Below are positions 35,172 to 43,850 of a stretch of DNA of 64,000 bases, piece after piece. This DNA is from Janthinobacterium sp. 61. GTDB lineage: Bacteria; Pseudomonadota; Gammaproteobacteria; Burkholderiales; Burkholderiaceae_D. The number at the start of each line of letters is the position of its first letter. Within the stretch, counting starts at the first letter, position 1. The notes beneath the pieces are model-generated. The model did not search any database, was not told the origin of the DNA, and worked only from the letters and a program-made list of their open reading frames with translations. Made by a program: the position numbers and the translations under genes. Location of the stretch: positions 4,588,001-4,652,000 of the forward strand of contig NZ_PJMQ01000001.1 in assembly GCF_002846335.1 (NCBI RefSeq), written 5' to 3'.

Positions 35172-36250
35172 GTTTATCCACACCCTCCAGCGCGCCATTG
35201 ACGCGTGCGGCTTCCCTTACGAATGCTTCCATGTTGCAGAGTGTCTTGCACCACCCTTTGAGTCGCCCCCTGGCCGCGTTGCTGTTGCTGCTGCTGGTCG
35301 ACCTCTTCGCCATCCCAGGCTTTTTTCATCTGGAAATCCGTGACGGTCACCTGTACGGCAGCGTGATCGACATCGTCAACCGCGCCGCACCCTTGATGCT
35401 GGCCGCGCTGGGCATGACCCTGGTGATTGCCACGCGCGGCATCGATATTTCCGTGGGCGCCGTCGTGGCCCTGTCCGGCACCGTGGCCGCCATGCTGATC
35501 GGCGGCACCATGGTGATGGAGAATGGCGTGGCGACGTATGTGAGCAACATCCCCATGGGCTGGGCTCTGGCGGCGGCCCTGGGCGCGGCCTTGCTGTGCG
35601 GCGCCTGGAATGGCGTGCTGGTAGCCGGCCTGGGCTTGCAGCCCATCGTCGCTACCCTGATTCTGATGGTGGCGGGGCGGGGCCTGGCGCAGCTGTTGAC
35701 GGATGGGCAAATCGTCACCGTCTACTATCAACCGTACTTCTTCATCGGCAGCGGCTACCTGTTCGGCTTGCCGTTTTCCCTGTTCCTCGTGGCGGCGGTC
35801 TTCCTCATCACGGCCGTGCTGATGCGCAAGACTGCGCTGGGCCTGTTCATCCAGGCTGTCGGCATCAATCCTGTCGCCGCCCGCCTGGCCGGCATCAAGA
35901 CGGCAACCCTGATCTTTTTCGTCTACGTGTTTTGCGCCGCCTGCGCGGGCTTGTCGGGGCTGATGATCAGCTCGAACATCAAGAGCGCGGACGCGAACAA
36001 TGCTGGCCTGATGCTGGAACTTGACGCCATCCTGGCCGTCACCCTGGGCGGGACGTCCCTGGCCGGCGGCAAGTTCAGTCTCGTGGGCAGCATGATCGGC
36101 GCCCTCATCATCCAGACCCTCACCTACACCATCTATTCGCTGGGCGTGCCGCCGGAAGTGAACATGGTCGTCAAGTCGGTCGTCGTGTTCCTCGTCTGCC
36201 TGTCGCAATCGTCGGAATTCAAACAATTGCTACAACGGAGAAAAGCATGA
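35168..36250 (+). CDS. ytfT: Sugar ABC transporter permease (YtfT-like)
   Basis: The 360-residue BPD_transp_2 permease has about ten membrane helices after a 35-residue polar N-terminus. The conserved ATRGIDISVGAVVALSG block and the EAA-like loop near VTLGGTSLAGGKFSL identify the family. The ATG at 35168 overlaps the ATPase stop (ATGA), and its own stop overlaps the next permease start, so the four transport genes form one operon. Confidence 0.87.
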   Translation: MSLSTPSSAPLTRAASLTNASMLQSVLHHPLSRPLAALLLLLLVDLFAIPGFFHLEIRDGHLYGSVIDIVNRAAPLMLAALGMTLVIATRGIDISVGAVVALSGTVAAMLIGGTMVMENGVATYVSNIPMGWALAAALGAALLCGAWNGVLVAGLGLQPIVATLILMVAGRGLAQLLTDGQIVTVYYQPYFFIGSGYLFGLPFSLFLVAAVFLITAVLMRKTALGLFIQAVGINPVAARLAGIKTATLIFFVYVFCAACAGLSGLMISSNIKSADANNAGLMLELDAILAVTLGGTSLAGGKFSLVGSMIGALIIQTLTYTIYSLGVPPEVNMVVKSVVVFLVCLSQSSEFKQLLQRRKA

Positions 36251-37221
36251 AGGGCTTGCTGCACACCCCGTATTTCACTTCGCTCGTCACCGTGCTGCTG
36301 CTGGTGGTGATGCTGGGCCTGGGCGGCGCCGCCTATCCGGGCTTGCTGTCGACACAAGTGATCTTTAACCTGTTGATCGATAACGCCTTTTTGCTGGTGA
36401 TCGCCGTTGGCATGACCTTCGTCATCGTTTCCGGCGGCATCGATCTGTCCGTCGGGTCCGTGCTGGCCCTGTCGACCATGATCGCCGCCTGGCTGCTCCA
36501 CGTGGCGCACTGGCCGCCGCTGCTGGTGATCGCCACCGTGCTGGCGCTGGGCACCATCTTTGGTGCCGGCATGGGTGCGCTGATCCATTATTTCAAATTG
36601 CAGCCATTCATCGTCACCCTGGCCGGCATGTTTCTGGCGCGCGGTCTGTGCTATTTGATCAGCATTAATTCCATCACCATCGATAACCCGCTGTTCGTGG
36701 CCATGTCGCAGACGCAATTGGGGCTCTTGGGCGGCTTTGTCTCGCCCGGCGTGGTGATTGCCGTGATCACTTTGCTGCTGGCCATCTGGCTGGCGCACGC
36801 CACGCCGTTCGGGCGCGCCGTGTATGCGATAGGCGGCAATGAACAGTCGGCCCTGATGATGGGCTTGCCCGTGGGCCGCACCAAGGTGCTGATTTACGCC
36901 TTCAGCGGCTTTTGCGCCTCGCTGGGCGGTGTGCTGTTTTCGTTTTACATGCTGTCCGGCTATGGCTTGCATGCGCAAGGCACGGAGCTCGATGCGATTG
37001 CCGCCGTCGTCATCGGTGGCACCCTGCTCAGCGGCGGCTACGGCTACGTGGCGGGCGCCCTGTCCGGCGTGCTGGTGCTGGGCACCATCCAGACCCTGAT
37101 CGCCTTCGACGGCACGCTCAGCTCGTGGTGGACCAAGATCGTCATTGGCGGCCTGCTGTTCGTCTTTTGCGTCGTGCAGAGATTGATGGCCATGGGCCAG
37201 AAAAATACCAAGGGAAGTTAA
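36247..37221 (+). CDS. yjfF: Sugar ABC transporter permease (YjfF-like)
   Basis: The 324-residue second permease of the importer has the [16 protein letters not shown] motif and the GGTLLSGGYGYVAG loop. It is shorter at the N-terminus than its partner and resembles YjfF. YtfQRT with YjfF is a heterodimeric-permease system. The operon appears to end here, followed by 199 bases containing the LysR promoter. Confidence 0.87.
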   Translation: MKGLLHTPYFTSLVTVLLLVVMLGLGGAAYPGLLSTQVIFNLLIDNAFLLVIAVGMTFVIVSGGIDLSVGSVLALSTMIAAWLLHVAHWPPLLVIATVLALGTIFGAGMGALIHYFKLQPFIVTLAGMFLARGLCYLISINSITIDNPLFVAMSQTQLGLLGGFVSPGVVIAVITLLLAIWLAHATPFGRAVYAIGGNEQSALMMGLPVGRTKVLIYAFSGFCASLGGVLFSFYMLSGYGLHAQGTELDAIAAVVIGGTLLSGGYGYVAGALSGVLVLGTIQTLIAFDGTLSSWWTKIVIGGLLFVFCVVQRLMAMGQKNTKGS

Positions 37222-37362
37222 GCTTTATGTTGAAGTAACACACACATGCGTACAAGCCGGACGGCGGCATCGAGTTCATCCATCAAACGAATGGCCCGCA
37301 GCCAATCCCGGCGCCGCCTGCAAGGCAACCTGAACGCTTGCTGACGATGCACCAGACACACT

Positions 37363-37414
37363 GATATCAGTAGTATCGATATTGAATTAAAACTGATATC
37401 GATCATGATATGAT
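37363..37414 (+). promoter_or_regulatory. LysR gene promoter with GATATC operator half sites
   Basis: GATATCA (37363) and GATATCG (37395) flank a possible -35 (TTGAAT, 37383). The second half site lies just before a TATGAT -10-like box (37409). The half sites match those of promoters A and B but the spacing differs, which would fit autoregulation by the same protein. The 20-base gap between the two boxes makes the core promoter uncertain. Confidence 0.45.
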
Positions 37415-37420
37415 TTATTG

Positions 37421-38362
37421 ATGGATACCCTCAACCCCAACTGGTTCTTGCGAGCCCGCCTGAAGACGCGGCAATTGCTGCTGTTGATTGCCCTGGATGA
37501 GCAGCGCAACATCCACCGCGCGGCGGAAGAATTGCACATGACGCAGCCGGCCGCGTCCAAGCAAATCAAGGACCTGGAAGAGATGCTCGACGTGCGCCTG
37601 TTTGACAGGTTGCCGCGCGGCATGGAGCCGACCATCTACGGCGAGACGATGATACGCCATGCGCGCATGGCCCTGACCAGCCTGTCGCTGGCGCATGACG
37701 ATATCGTGGCCCTGAAGTCGGGCCTGACGGGCCAGGTGGAAGTGGGCGTCATCATGACGCCGGCCATGGCCTTGCTGCCGCGCGCGATTGCCCGCATCAA
37801 GCAGCAGGCGCCGCTGATGCGCATCGGCGTGCACCTGGAGCACAGCAACACCCTGATGGACATGCTGCAGCATGGCACGCTGGACTTCATGATCGGGCGC
37901 ATCCTGGAAAAGGAAAGCAGCGCCGGCCTCATCTACGAGGAGTTGACGGAAGAGCCGGCCAGCGCCGTGGCGCGCAATGGCCACCCGCTGCTGTCGCGCA
38001 AGAATCTGCAATTGAAGGATTTGGCGGGCCAGCCGTGGATCTTGCCGCCGCAGGGCAGCATCCTGCGCCACCGCTTCGACATGATGTTCCGCCGCGCCAG
38101 CCTGGAACCGCCCGTCGACGTGGTCGACACCACCGCCTTGCTCTTGATCACGTCCTTGCTGCAGCAAACGGATTCCCTGCACGTGATGCCGACGGAAGTG
38201 GCGCATTACTACGAATCGTTGAACGTGCTGAGCATCCTGCCCATCGAGCTGCCGTGCAAGATGGATGCCTTCGGCATCATCCGCCAGCAGGATCATCTGC
38301 TGTCGCCGGGCGCGGATATGCTTTTAAAAGCTGTGCGGGCCACGGCGGCGGATATGTATTGA
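37421..38362 (+). CDS. LysR-family regulator, GbpR-like, probable pentose regulator
   Basis: The 313-residue regulator has an N-terminal winged HTH (about 18-65, with HRAAEELHMTQPAASKQIKDLEEML) and a periplasmic-binding-type effector domain. It resembles GbpR-type LysR proteins, which control sugar-binding protein genes. It sits next to the transporter operon and shares GATATC-type sites with three promoters in the locus, so it is the obvious candidate to act on them, though this is inference. Start: ATG 37421 is preferred to the TTG one codon earlier. The effector could be arabinose or a pathway intermediate. Confidence 0.82.
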   Translation: MDTLNPNWFLRARLKTRQLLLLIALDEQRNIHRAAEELHMTQPAASKQIKDLEEMLDVRLFDRLPRGMEPTIYGETMIRHARMALTSLSLAHDDIVALKSGLTGQVEVGVIMTPAMALLPRAIARIKQQAPLMRIGVHLEHSNTLMDMLQHGTLDFMIGRILEKESSAGLIYEELTEEPASAVARNGHPLLSRKNLQLKDLAGQPWILPPQGSILRHRFDMMFRRASLEPPVDVVDTTALLLITSLLQQTDSLHVMPTEVAHYYESLNVLSILPIELPCKMDAFGIIRQQDHLLSPGADMLLKAVRATAADMY

Positions 38363-38380
38363 CACGACGCGGTGGTGGCT

Positions 38381-38467
38381 GTGTCGGATTACGCGTTCCG
38401 CTAATCCGACCTACGCATGGTCCCGTGACAGGTAGGTCGGATTAGCCCGCAGGGCGTAATCCGACAA
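38381..38467. repeat. GTAGGTCGGATTA-family inverted repeats, second block
   Basis: Two hairpins: GTCGGATTACGC with GCTAATCCGACCTACG, and GGTAGGTCGGATTAG with CGTAATCCGACA. It is related to the block at 12082. It lies between convergent gene ends (LysR and the TPR gene) and may terminate both transcripts. Confidence 0.8.
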
Positions 38468-38483
38468 CACCGGCGCAGCATGC

Positions 38484-39749
38484 TTAATCGGGCACTTCAA
38501 AAAAGAACAGCTGCACCAATCGCCCATTCTCCGGCGTGTCGCCAAACACATTGCTGATCGAGTGAAAGTAATGGCCCTTGTAGACGATCAGGCGGTTGTG
38601 GCGCATGGGTATTTGCAGCAGCGCTTGCCAACTGTCGCGCTGTTCCTGCAAGTCGTTGAATTTCTGCACTTTACTGTTTGGCAGCCAGCGCTTCTGGAAA
38701 TCCTTGAAGCTGGCGTAGCCGCCCGCCTTGACGTCCGCCTCGGGCAAGCGCCGATACCAGCCGCTGGGCTGGTGGCGCCAGAAGGTGGTGCCGCCCTGGC
38801 ACTGCTCGGGCGGGTTCAAATACAGCACGCCCGCATAGAAATTGAAATTATTCCCCGTCTCGTTGTCCACATGGATATCCGTGCGCGCCATCGCGTCCGC
38901 ATAGCTGAGGCGGTAGGAGCCATTGTCGGGCGAAATGAAACGGATGGGGCGGTCCAGCGCTGTGGCGATGCGTTCCATGATGGCTTGGCAAGGCTGGCCC
39001 GCCGTCTGGCTGCCCGGATAGTTCTGTCCCGCATAGCGCTGCTGCTCAAATGGTAAAGCCAGCGCTTGCGCGCGCCAGGCGGCCGGATCAGGCAGGAAAT
39101 CGTCGAGGATGTGCAAGTCCGTTTCGCGCAGGAAGTCCTGCAGCGATGGCGCGGCATCGATCGGTGTCAACGTTTCCGCGTGGTCCGCTTGCGGACTGGC
39201 AAAGCCGATGCTGCATATTTGCGCCAGCGCCGGGTGCAGCGCGATACCCTGCGCATAGCGGGCCAGCGCCAGTTCCTGCTGGCCCGTGCGGTAATACATC
39301 TCGGCCAGCCCCTGCAGGTTTTGCCAGCGTTCGGGACGCAAGGCATGGGCGCGTTCGAGTTCCACGATGGCTTCGGGCAGGCGCAGCTTGGAAAGCAGCA
39401 ATTCGGAATGCACGATGGCGAAATCGTGTTCGTGCGGCGCCAGCCGCGCCGCCGTGGCGTAGCTGGCCAGCGCCGCTTCGCTATCCGTACCGCGCAACAC
39501 ATTGCCCAGGTTGTAGTGGAACAGGGCATTGTCGGGTTGTTGCTTGAGCGACAGTTTCAGCAAGCCCAGGCCAATGGTGGCCTGGCCCAGTTCCAGCATG
39601 GCCAGGCCCTGGAAATGCTGGGCTTCCACCAGGGCCTGGTCCAGTTTATAGGCGGCTTGGTAGGCATTGATCGCTTCAATCAGCTTGCCCGCCTGGTGCA
39701 GCCGTTGCCCGTTTGCCAGATGTTGTTCCGCCAGTGTCTGTTCGCCCAT
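38484..39749 (-). CDS. TPR protein fused to a DUF6445 (2-oxoglutarate oxygenase-like) domain
   Basis: The 421-residue protein has about five TPR units in residues 1-180 (e.g. ALFHYNLGNVLR and NLQGLAEMYYRTGQQELALARY). The C-terminal domain begins with LHILDDFLPDPAAWR. It contains His and Asp in DIHVDN and a late His-Arg pair (GHYFHSISNVFG then ENGRLVQLFFF), spaced like the HxD...H...R of Fe(II)/2-oxoglutarate oxygenases. That fold assignment is by pattern. The substrate is unknown. The start at 39749 (MGEQTL) is favoured by a GGG-rich site. Six extra residues are possible. Confidence 0.65.
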   Translation of the reverse strand: MGEQTLAEQHLANGQRLHQAGKLIEAINAYQAAYKLDQALVEAQHFQGLAMLELGQATIGLGLLKLSLKQQPDNALFHYNLGNVLRGTDSEAALASYATAARLAPHEHDFAIVHSELLLSKLRLPEAIVELERAHALRPERWQNLQGLAEMYYRTGQQELALARYAQGIALHPALAQICSIGFASPQADHAETLTPIDAAPSLQDFLRETDLHILDDFLPDPAAWRAQALALPFEQQRYAGQNYPGSQTAGQPCQAIMERIATALDRPIRFISPDNGSYRLSYADAMARTDIHVDNETGNNFNFYAGVLYLNPPEQCQGGTTFWRHQPSGWYRRLPEADVKAGGYASFKDFQKRWLPNSKVQKFNDLQEQRDSWQALLQIPMRHNRLIVYKGHYFHSISNVFGDTPENGRLVQLFFFEVPD

Positions 39750-39801
39750 GTCCCGATCCCGATGCAATGTGGCGAACAGTGTAACGCAAAGGCCCCGGTG
39801 C

Positions 39802-40545
39802 TTACAGCGCTTGCTGCACAGGAATTTCCTGCCCGTTCAGCTTGATCGCCACCTTGACGATCTGCGCCTTGACCTGGTTACTGGCCATGTCCGCTTCCTG
39901 GGCGTAGGCATACACGATGATGGCGAAGTCCTTGTAGCCGCTGCGCGCCGCCTCGATCTTGCGCGCCGCCTCCTGGTTCACTTTCAGCAGCGAGTAGCCG
40001 TCGCCATTCGTGAACGCCAGCTTGTAGTCGCCGTTGTCGTACATGTAGTAATACGTGCCCGCTTCGGCGAATTTGGCGGGGAAGGCGGCCTTGTCCATGG
40101 CATACGGCGACAGCGCGCCCTGGCCATTGATCTGGTAGCGCAGGTAGCGTTTGGTTTTCGCTTCGCTGACCTTGGCGTCGATCTGCGGTTTCAGCGCGTC
40201 GAGCACTTCCTGCTTGCGGAAGGCGTCGTTGCTGCCCGCATATTCGCGCGAGACGCGCTGCGCCACGGCCGCATAGTCGGGCGGTACGCCGGACAGGGCG
40301 ATGTAGCTGTACATCAACTGGTTGCCGCTGCTGATGTCGACATAGCTGGCGCTTGGCGTGGCAGTGTCCGCTTGTGGCAGGCTGGCGGCAGCCGCCTTGA
40401 CTTGCGCCTTGGCGGCCAGGTCGGCCACGCTGGTGGCGGGTGCTGCGACGGTCGGTGTGGCGTTATTGTGCTCGGTCTTGCCGCAGGCGGACAGGATCAG
40501 GGCGATGGCGAGCAGGGCGGGCAGGGTGCGCAGGGTAGCTTGCAT
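39802..40545 (-). CDS. DUF4852-like lipoprotein
   Basis: The 247-residue protein has a lipoprotein signal (LALILSAC, Cys at 21) and a low-complexity Ala/Thr linker to about residue 65. A domain follows with ISSGNQLMYSYIALSGVPPD and DAFRKQEVLDALKPQID, which I recognise as DUF4852. It is predicted to be anchored in the envelope and facing the periplasm. Function is unknown. It is the last of three leftward genes with the OB-like membrane protein and the caspase-like gene, with gaps of 40 and 75 bases. Confidence 0.62.
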   Translation of the reverse strand: MQATLRTLPALLAIALILSACGKTEHNNATPTVAAPATSVADLAAKAQVKAAAASLPQADTATPSASYVDISSGNQLMYSYIALSGVPPDYAAVAQRVSREYAGSNDAFRKQEVLDALKPQIDAKVSEAKTKRYLRYQINGQGALSPYAMDKAAFPAKFAEAGTYYYMYDNGDYKLAFTNGDGYSLLKVNQEAARKIEAARSGYKDFAIIVYAYAQEADMASNQVKAQIVKVAIKLNGQEIPVQQAL

Positions 40546-40585
40546 GATATTTCCTTCAGGATGAGTGTGCGGGAGGTTGTCGGGA

Positions 40586-41410
40586 TTAGCCGATGGTCTT
40601 GCGTTTGTACTCGCCGACGCCGTAAGCGGCCAGGACGATGGAAGAGGCCAGCACCAGGTAAAAACCGATGCCGAAGGACAAGCCTTGCCACACTTGTCCC
40701 AGCATTTCGCTGGCCATCTGCTCGGCCATGCGGGCCGCGCGGCTACCCATGATGCCGCCCATGGCGTTGCCCGCATCGCTGACGGCGCCCTTGATTTTGA
40801 TGAACAGCAAGCTGCTGTGGATGACGACGAACAGCAGCGGCGCGCACTTGCCCAGCGCCGCTTTCGGGTGGCTGCTGGCCATGGTGGCGCAGCAGCCGGC
40901 AATGGCCAGCAGGAAGAAAAATTGTGCGGAAGTAAAACCGCCGCCGCCATCGCGGGCGAAGCTTTCCAGGCTGTCGGCGGACAGGCCCAGCAACTGCCAA
41001 TAGGTGCGCGAGACGGAAGCGAACAAACGGATGCCGATGGTGTTGAAGACAAAGGCGCCGGCGATCAATACACCCAGGCTGGCCAGCACCTTGATGCCCA
41101 GGGCCGCGACGGCCTGGCCCCACAGTTGCTGACCCTTGTCGCGCGCCAGTTTCGCCGCGCCGGCCATCTCTTCCTGCGCCAGTTGCTGCGTCGCCACGGC
41201 GCTGACGGTGACGAGGCTGCCCGCGTCATCGAAGCGCACGTCGACGACGGCGTTGATGGCGGGCGCCACGTCCGAGCGCCAGTGCGTGGCCACGTCGAAA
41301 ACATGCTGAATGCCGGCCACGCTGACGGAACCTTGTCCGCTTGTTTGGTAGGCGAGGATGCGGCCCCGTTGGCCGGTGGTCATGGTTGCTGCTGGGATCG
41401 ATGTTTGCAT
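40586..41410 (-). CDS. Membrane protein with a cold-shock/OB-like N-terminal domain
   Basis: The 274-residue protein starts with about 70 residues reading like a cold-shock-type OB fold (GRILAYQTSGQGSVSVAGIQ then VVDVRFDD), with most RNA-binding aromatics absent. Membrane helices follow at roughly 105-130, 163-180, 187-207 and 245-268. OB-plus-membrane proteins of this type are uncharacterised. It lies between the caspase-like and DUF4852 genes and could be part of the same envelope system. No catalytic motif is visible. Confidence 0.55.
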   Translation of the reverse strand: MQTSIPAATMTTGQRGRILAYQTSGQGSVSVAGIQHVFDVATHWRSDVAPAINAVVDVRFDDAGSLVTVSAVATQQLAQEEMAGAAKLARDKGQQLWGQAVAALGIKVLASLGVLIAGAFVFNTIGIRLFASVSRTYWQLLGLSADSLESFARDGGGGFTSAQFFFLLAIAGCCATMASSHPKAALGKCAPLLFVVIHSSLLFIKIKGAVSDAGNAMGGIMGSRAARMAEQMASEMLGQVWQGLSFGIGFYLVLASSIVLAAYGVGEYKRKTIG

Positions 41411-41485
41411 GGGATTTCCCTGGTCACTGTCATGCTGTATTGCATGTACCCACGGATAACGGGGGCAGTTCAGGGAAATCTAAAA

Positions 41486-42898
41486 TTATTTTGAGTTATT
41501 TTTTTGCGGCTGCATCAAGTCCTTGGCGGCGCCCTGGTAATCCTTCATCAAGCCCATGAAGGCGTCCTGCAAATGGCGGGCCGCTTCCTGCGGCGGCGCG
41601 CCCGTGCGCCGTGCCAGGTCGAATTTATAAGCGTGCGCGGCCGTGTAGCCCGCTTGCGAGGCGGCGTCCAGCAGCACGCCGGCCCGTTTCAAGGATGCCG
41701 GGTCGCCCTTGACCATCAGCAATTCGGCCAGATAGGTCTGGGCGATGGGAAAATCTTTTGCTGCCGCCTTTTCCAGCCACTGCATGCCCGCCTTCGGCTG
41801 TTTGATGCCGGCATCGCCGCCGCCGATGCCATAGCCGAGCGCCGTCAGCGCCACCAGGTCGCCGCCCCGCGCGCGTTTTTCCAGCTGCTGGCGGGGAAAT
41901 GGCCGCGCCGCGACCTGCATGCGGATTTCATAGTTGATGTCCTGTAATACATTGCCTGGCCACACTTTCGCGCCCGAAGCAGTGGTCGCGGCTGGCTGGG
42001 CGGCTGGCGCCGGCGCCGGGAGGGGAGCGCGCATGCCGCTGTTGCCGGAAGCCTGCACGCCTGGCACCGGCGGGCTGACACCCTTGCCGCTGCCCATGTT
42101 CAGCACCAGGCGCGCCGACGTTTCGCCGAACGAGACGCGGGGCTTTTGCACATCGTGCGTCATGGCCGCCACCCTGGCCGCCACTTGCGAGAACACATCG
42201 CCCATCGGCAAGCCCGGGGCATCGAGCGCGTCGAGCAGGGCGCTCGTGTAGGGGCTGTTGCGCGAATCGGGCGACCAGAAATCGCGGGCCAGGGCGCCCG
42301 GTCCCGCCGAATAGGCGATCACCACGCCCCGTGGCGCTTGTGTGTCGGCAAAACCGTGGCTGGCCGCATTGCTGCCACCGGGCACGGGCACCATTGCACC
42401 GCCGCGCGTATATTCCTGGCGGCAAGCGTCGAGGATCAGCACGGCGCCGCGCGCGCCCGTGCGCTGCAAATCGCCCGCCAGGCTGGAAACGGACACGCCC
42501 TGTGCGGCAATCGCGGCGGCGCTGAGCGCATTCATGTTGGCGCCCAGCGGCAGCACGTAATTGGCTTCGCCCGCCTGCGCGCCGTGGCCCGCGTAAAACA
42601 CGAGGGCGATATCGGCGCCGCGCGCCTGCGTGGAAAACTCGGCCGACGCTTTTTGCAGCTGCGCCGCATTGATGTCCGTGCGCAGCAGTACTTCAAAGCC
42701 CAGGCGGCGCAGGCGTTCGGCCATGGCGCGCGCATCGTTCACGGGATTCAATAGCGGCTGCGGATAGGCCGCATTGCCGATCACCAGGGCGATGCGCTTG
42801 CCGGGAGACGCTTGCACAGGCGCTGGCGCGGCAGCGTGCGCTACCTTGCTGCCCAGCAAAAAGAACAGGCTCAAGAACAGGAGAATCAGGCGATGCAT
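41486..42898 (-). CDS. Secreted caspase-like (C14) protease with SEL1-type repeats
   Basis: The 470-residue protein has a signal peptide (LILLFLSLFFLLGSKVAHA) and a caspase-fold domain. The domain shows RIALVIGNAAY at its first strand, His105 in YAGHGAQ and Cys159 in ILDACRQ. A Pro/Ala linker follows (about 275-320). The C-terminal 130 residues contain two or three SEL1-like repeats (AKAGMQWLEKAAAKDFPIAQ-type). Bacterial orthocaspases prefer Arg/Lys in P1. The signal peptide places this one in the periplasm or outside. It is divergent, over 187 bases, from the sigma-like/anti-sigma-like operon. Confidence 0.8.
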   Translation of the reverse strand: MHRLILLFLSLFFLLGSKVAHAAAPAPVQASPGKRIALVIGNAAYPQPLLNPVNDARAMAERLRRLGFEVLLRTDINAAQLQKASAEFSTQARGADIALVFYAGHGAQAGEANYVLPLGANMNALSAAAIAAQGVSVSSLAGDLQRTGARGAVLILDACRQEYTRGGAMVPVPGGSNAASHGFADTQAPRGVVIAYSAGPGALARDFWSPDSRNSPYTSALLDALDAPGLPMGDVFSQVAARVAAMTHDVQKPRVSFGETSARLVLNMGSGKGVSPPVPGVQASGNSGMRAPLPAPAPAAQPAATTASGAKVWPGNVLQDINYEIRMQVAARPFPRQQLEKRARGGDLVALTALGYGIGGGDAGIKQPKAGMQWLEKAAAKDFPIAQTYLAELLMVKGDPASLKRAGVLLDAASQAGYTAAHAYKFDLARRTGAPPQEAARHLQDAFMGLMKDYQGAAKDLMQPQKNNSK

Positions 42899-43085
42899 GG
42901 GCGTCTCGGGAATTGTCGTGAAAGTAACAAAAGTTAGCGATTTTTACTGTGATATGCGAAAATTGCTTAAATGCATTTTACCTTACTGACAAGTTTCTCT
43001 TGTCTGGCCAGCGCATTGCTTGATTGCCGGTGCGCTTCGCCGCCGGCCAGTGGCGCGTGCCGCCCAACACACGATCGGACCGGCT

Positions 43086-43850
43086 GTGCAATCGGAACAA
43101 TTTGAACGGATTCATGCTTTCTGGACCCGCCGCCCGCAGTTGACGCAAGGCGAACTGGGCGAGTTTTACCAGCGCGTCATCGCCGCGTTGACGCCGTGCC
43201 GCCCGCGCGAGGCGGCGTCGCTGGGCGATTCCCTGGCTGATTTGCGCCACCAGTTTTTCATTGAAAAAGTCCTGCACAGCGATAGCGACGCCGCGCCCCA
43301 TCACGTGGGCGCTCTGTTTTTATACTTCAAGCGCTTCATCATCGACCAGCTGCGCAAGCAGCGCGATGACGAAGATGCCGATGCGCAAGAGGGCTGCGAG
43401 CTGCGCGCGCCCGACGCCTATGCCGAACCGCTGCGCGACTACCAGCTCACGCCGCAGCAAGTGCGCGTAGCGGCCGACGGTTTTATCACCACCTTGCCGC
43501 AGGATTTGATCTTGCTGCTGCGCCATTGTGGCTGCGGCGGCATGCCTGTCAAGGAATTGGCCGAGCAGATCGCTTCCGCGCATTACCACGGCGGCAAGCT
43601 GGGCCTGGTGCACAGGCAGAAGGGCGATAGCCTCAGCGCGGGACGCCAGATCGTCGAACCGGCCCACCGCTCTACCCTGCTGGGCAACTGGGTCTTGACC
43701 CTGCTCAAGCTGCGCGTGGGTGATGCCTTGACCGCGCGCGATATGCAGGCGGCGCAAATAGTTTTGGATATCTTGTGCGTGGCCGCGTTATCCCTGCACC
43801 TGGACCCCGCGTCCACCCACCCGAGCACTGATGAAAGGCCACCGGCATGA
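43086..43850 (+). CDS. Sigma-70-like (ECF-type) protein
   Basis: The 254-residue protein has a region-2-like helix set at about 65-90 (GALFLYFKRFIIDQLRKQRD) and a region-4-like segment at about 138-170 (TTLPQDLILLLRHCG then VKELAEQIA). An atypical C-terminal helical extension of 80 residues follows. The similarity is partial, so it may be a divergent sigma factor or a protein using the same fold. The start is placed at GTG 43086. A TTG at 43020 would extend it by 22 residues. It is translationally coupled (ATGA) to the anti-sigma-like gene, the usual pairing. Confidence 0.5.
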   Translation: MQSEQFERIHAFWTRRPQLTQGELGEFYQRVIAALTPCRPREAASLGDSLADLRHQFFIEKVLHSDSDAAPHHVGALFLYFKRFIIDQLRKQRDDEDADAQEGCELRAPDAYAEPLRDYQLTPQQVRVAADGFITTLPQDLILLLRHCGCGGMPVKELAEQIASAHYHGGKLGLVHRQKGDSLSAGRQIVEPAHRSTLLGNWVLTLLKLRVGDALTARDMQAAQIVLDILCVAALSLHLDPASTHPSTDERPPA

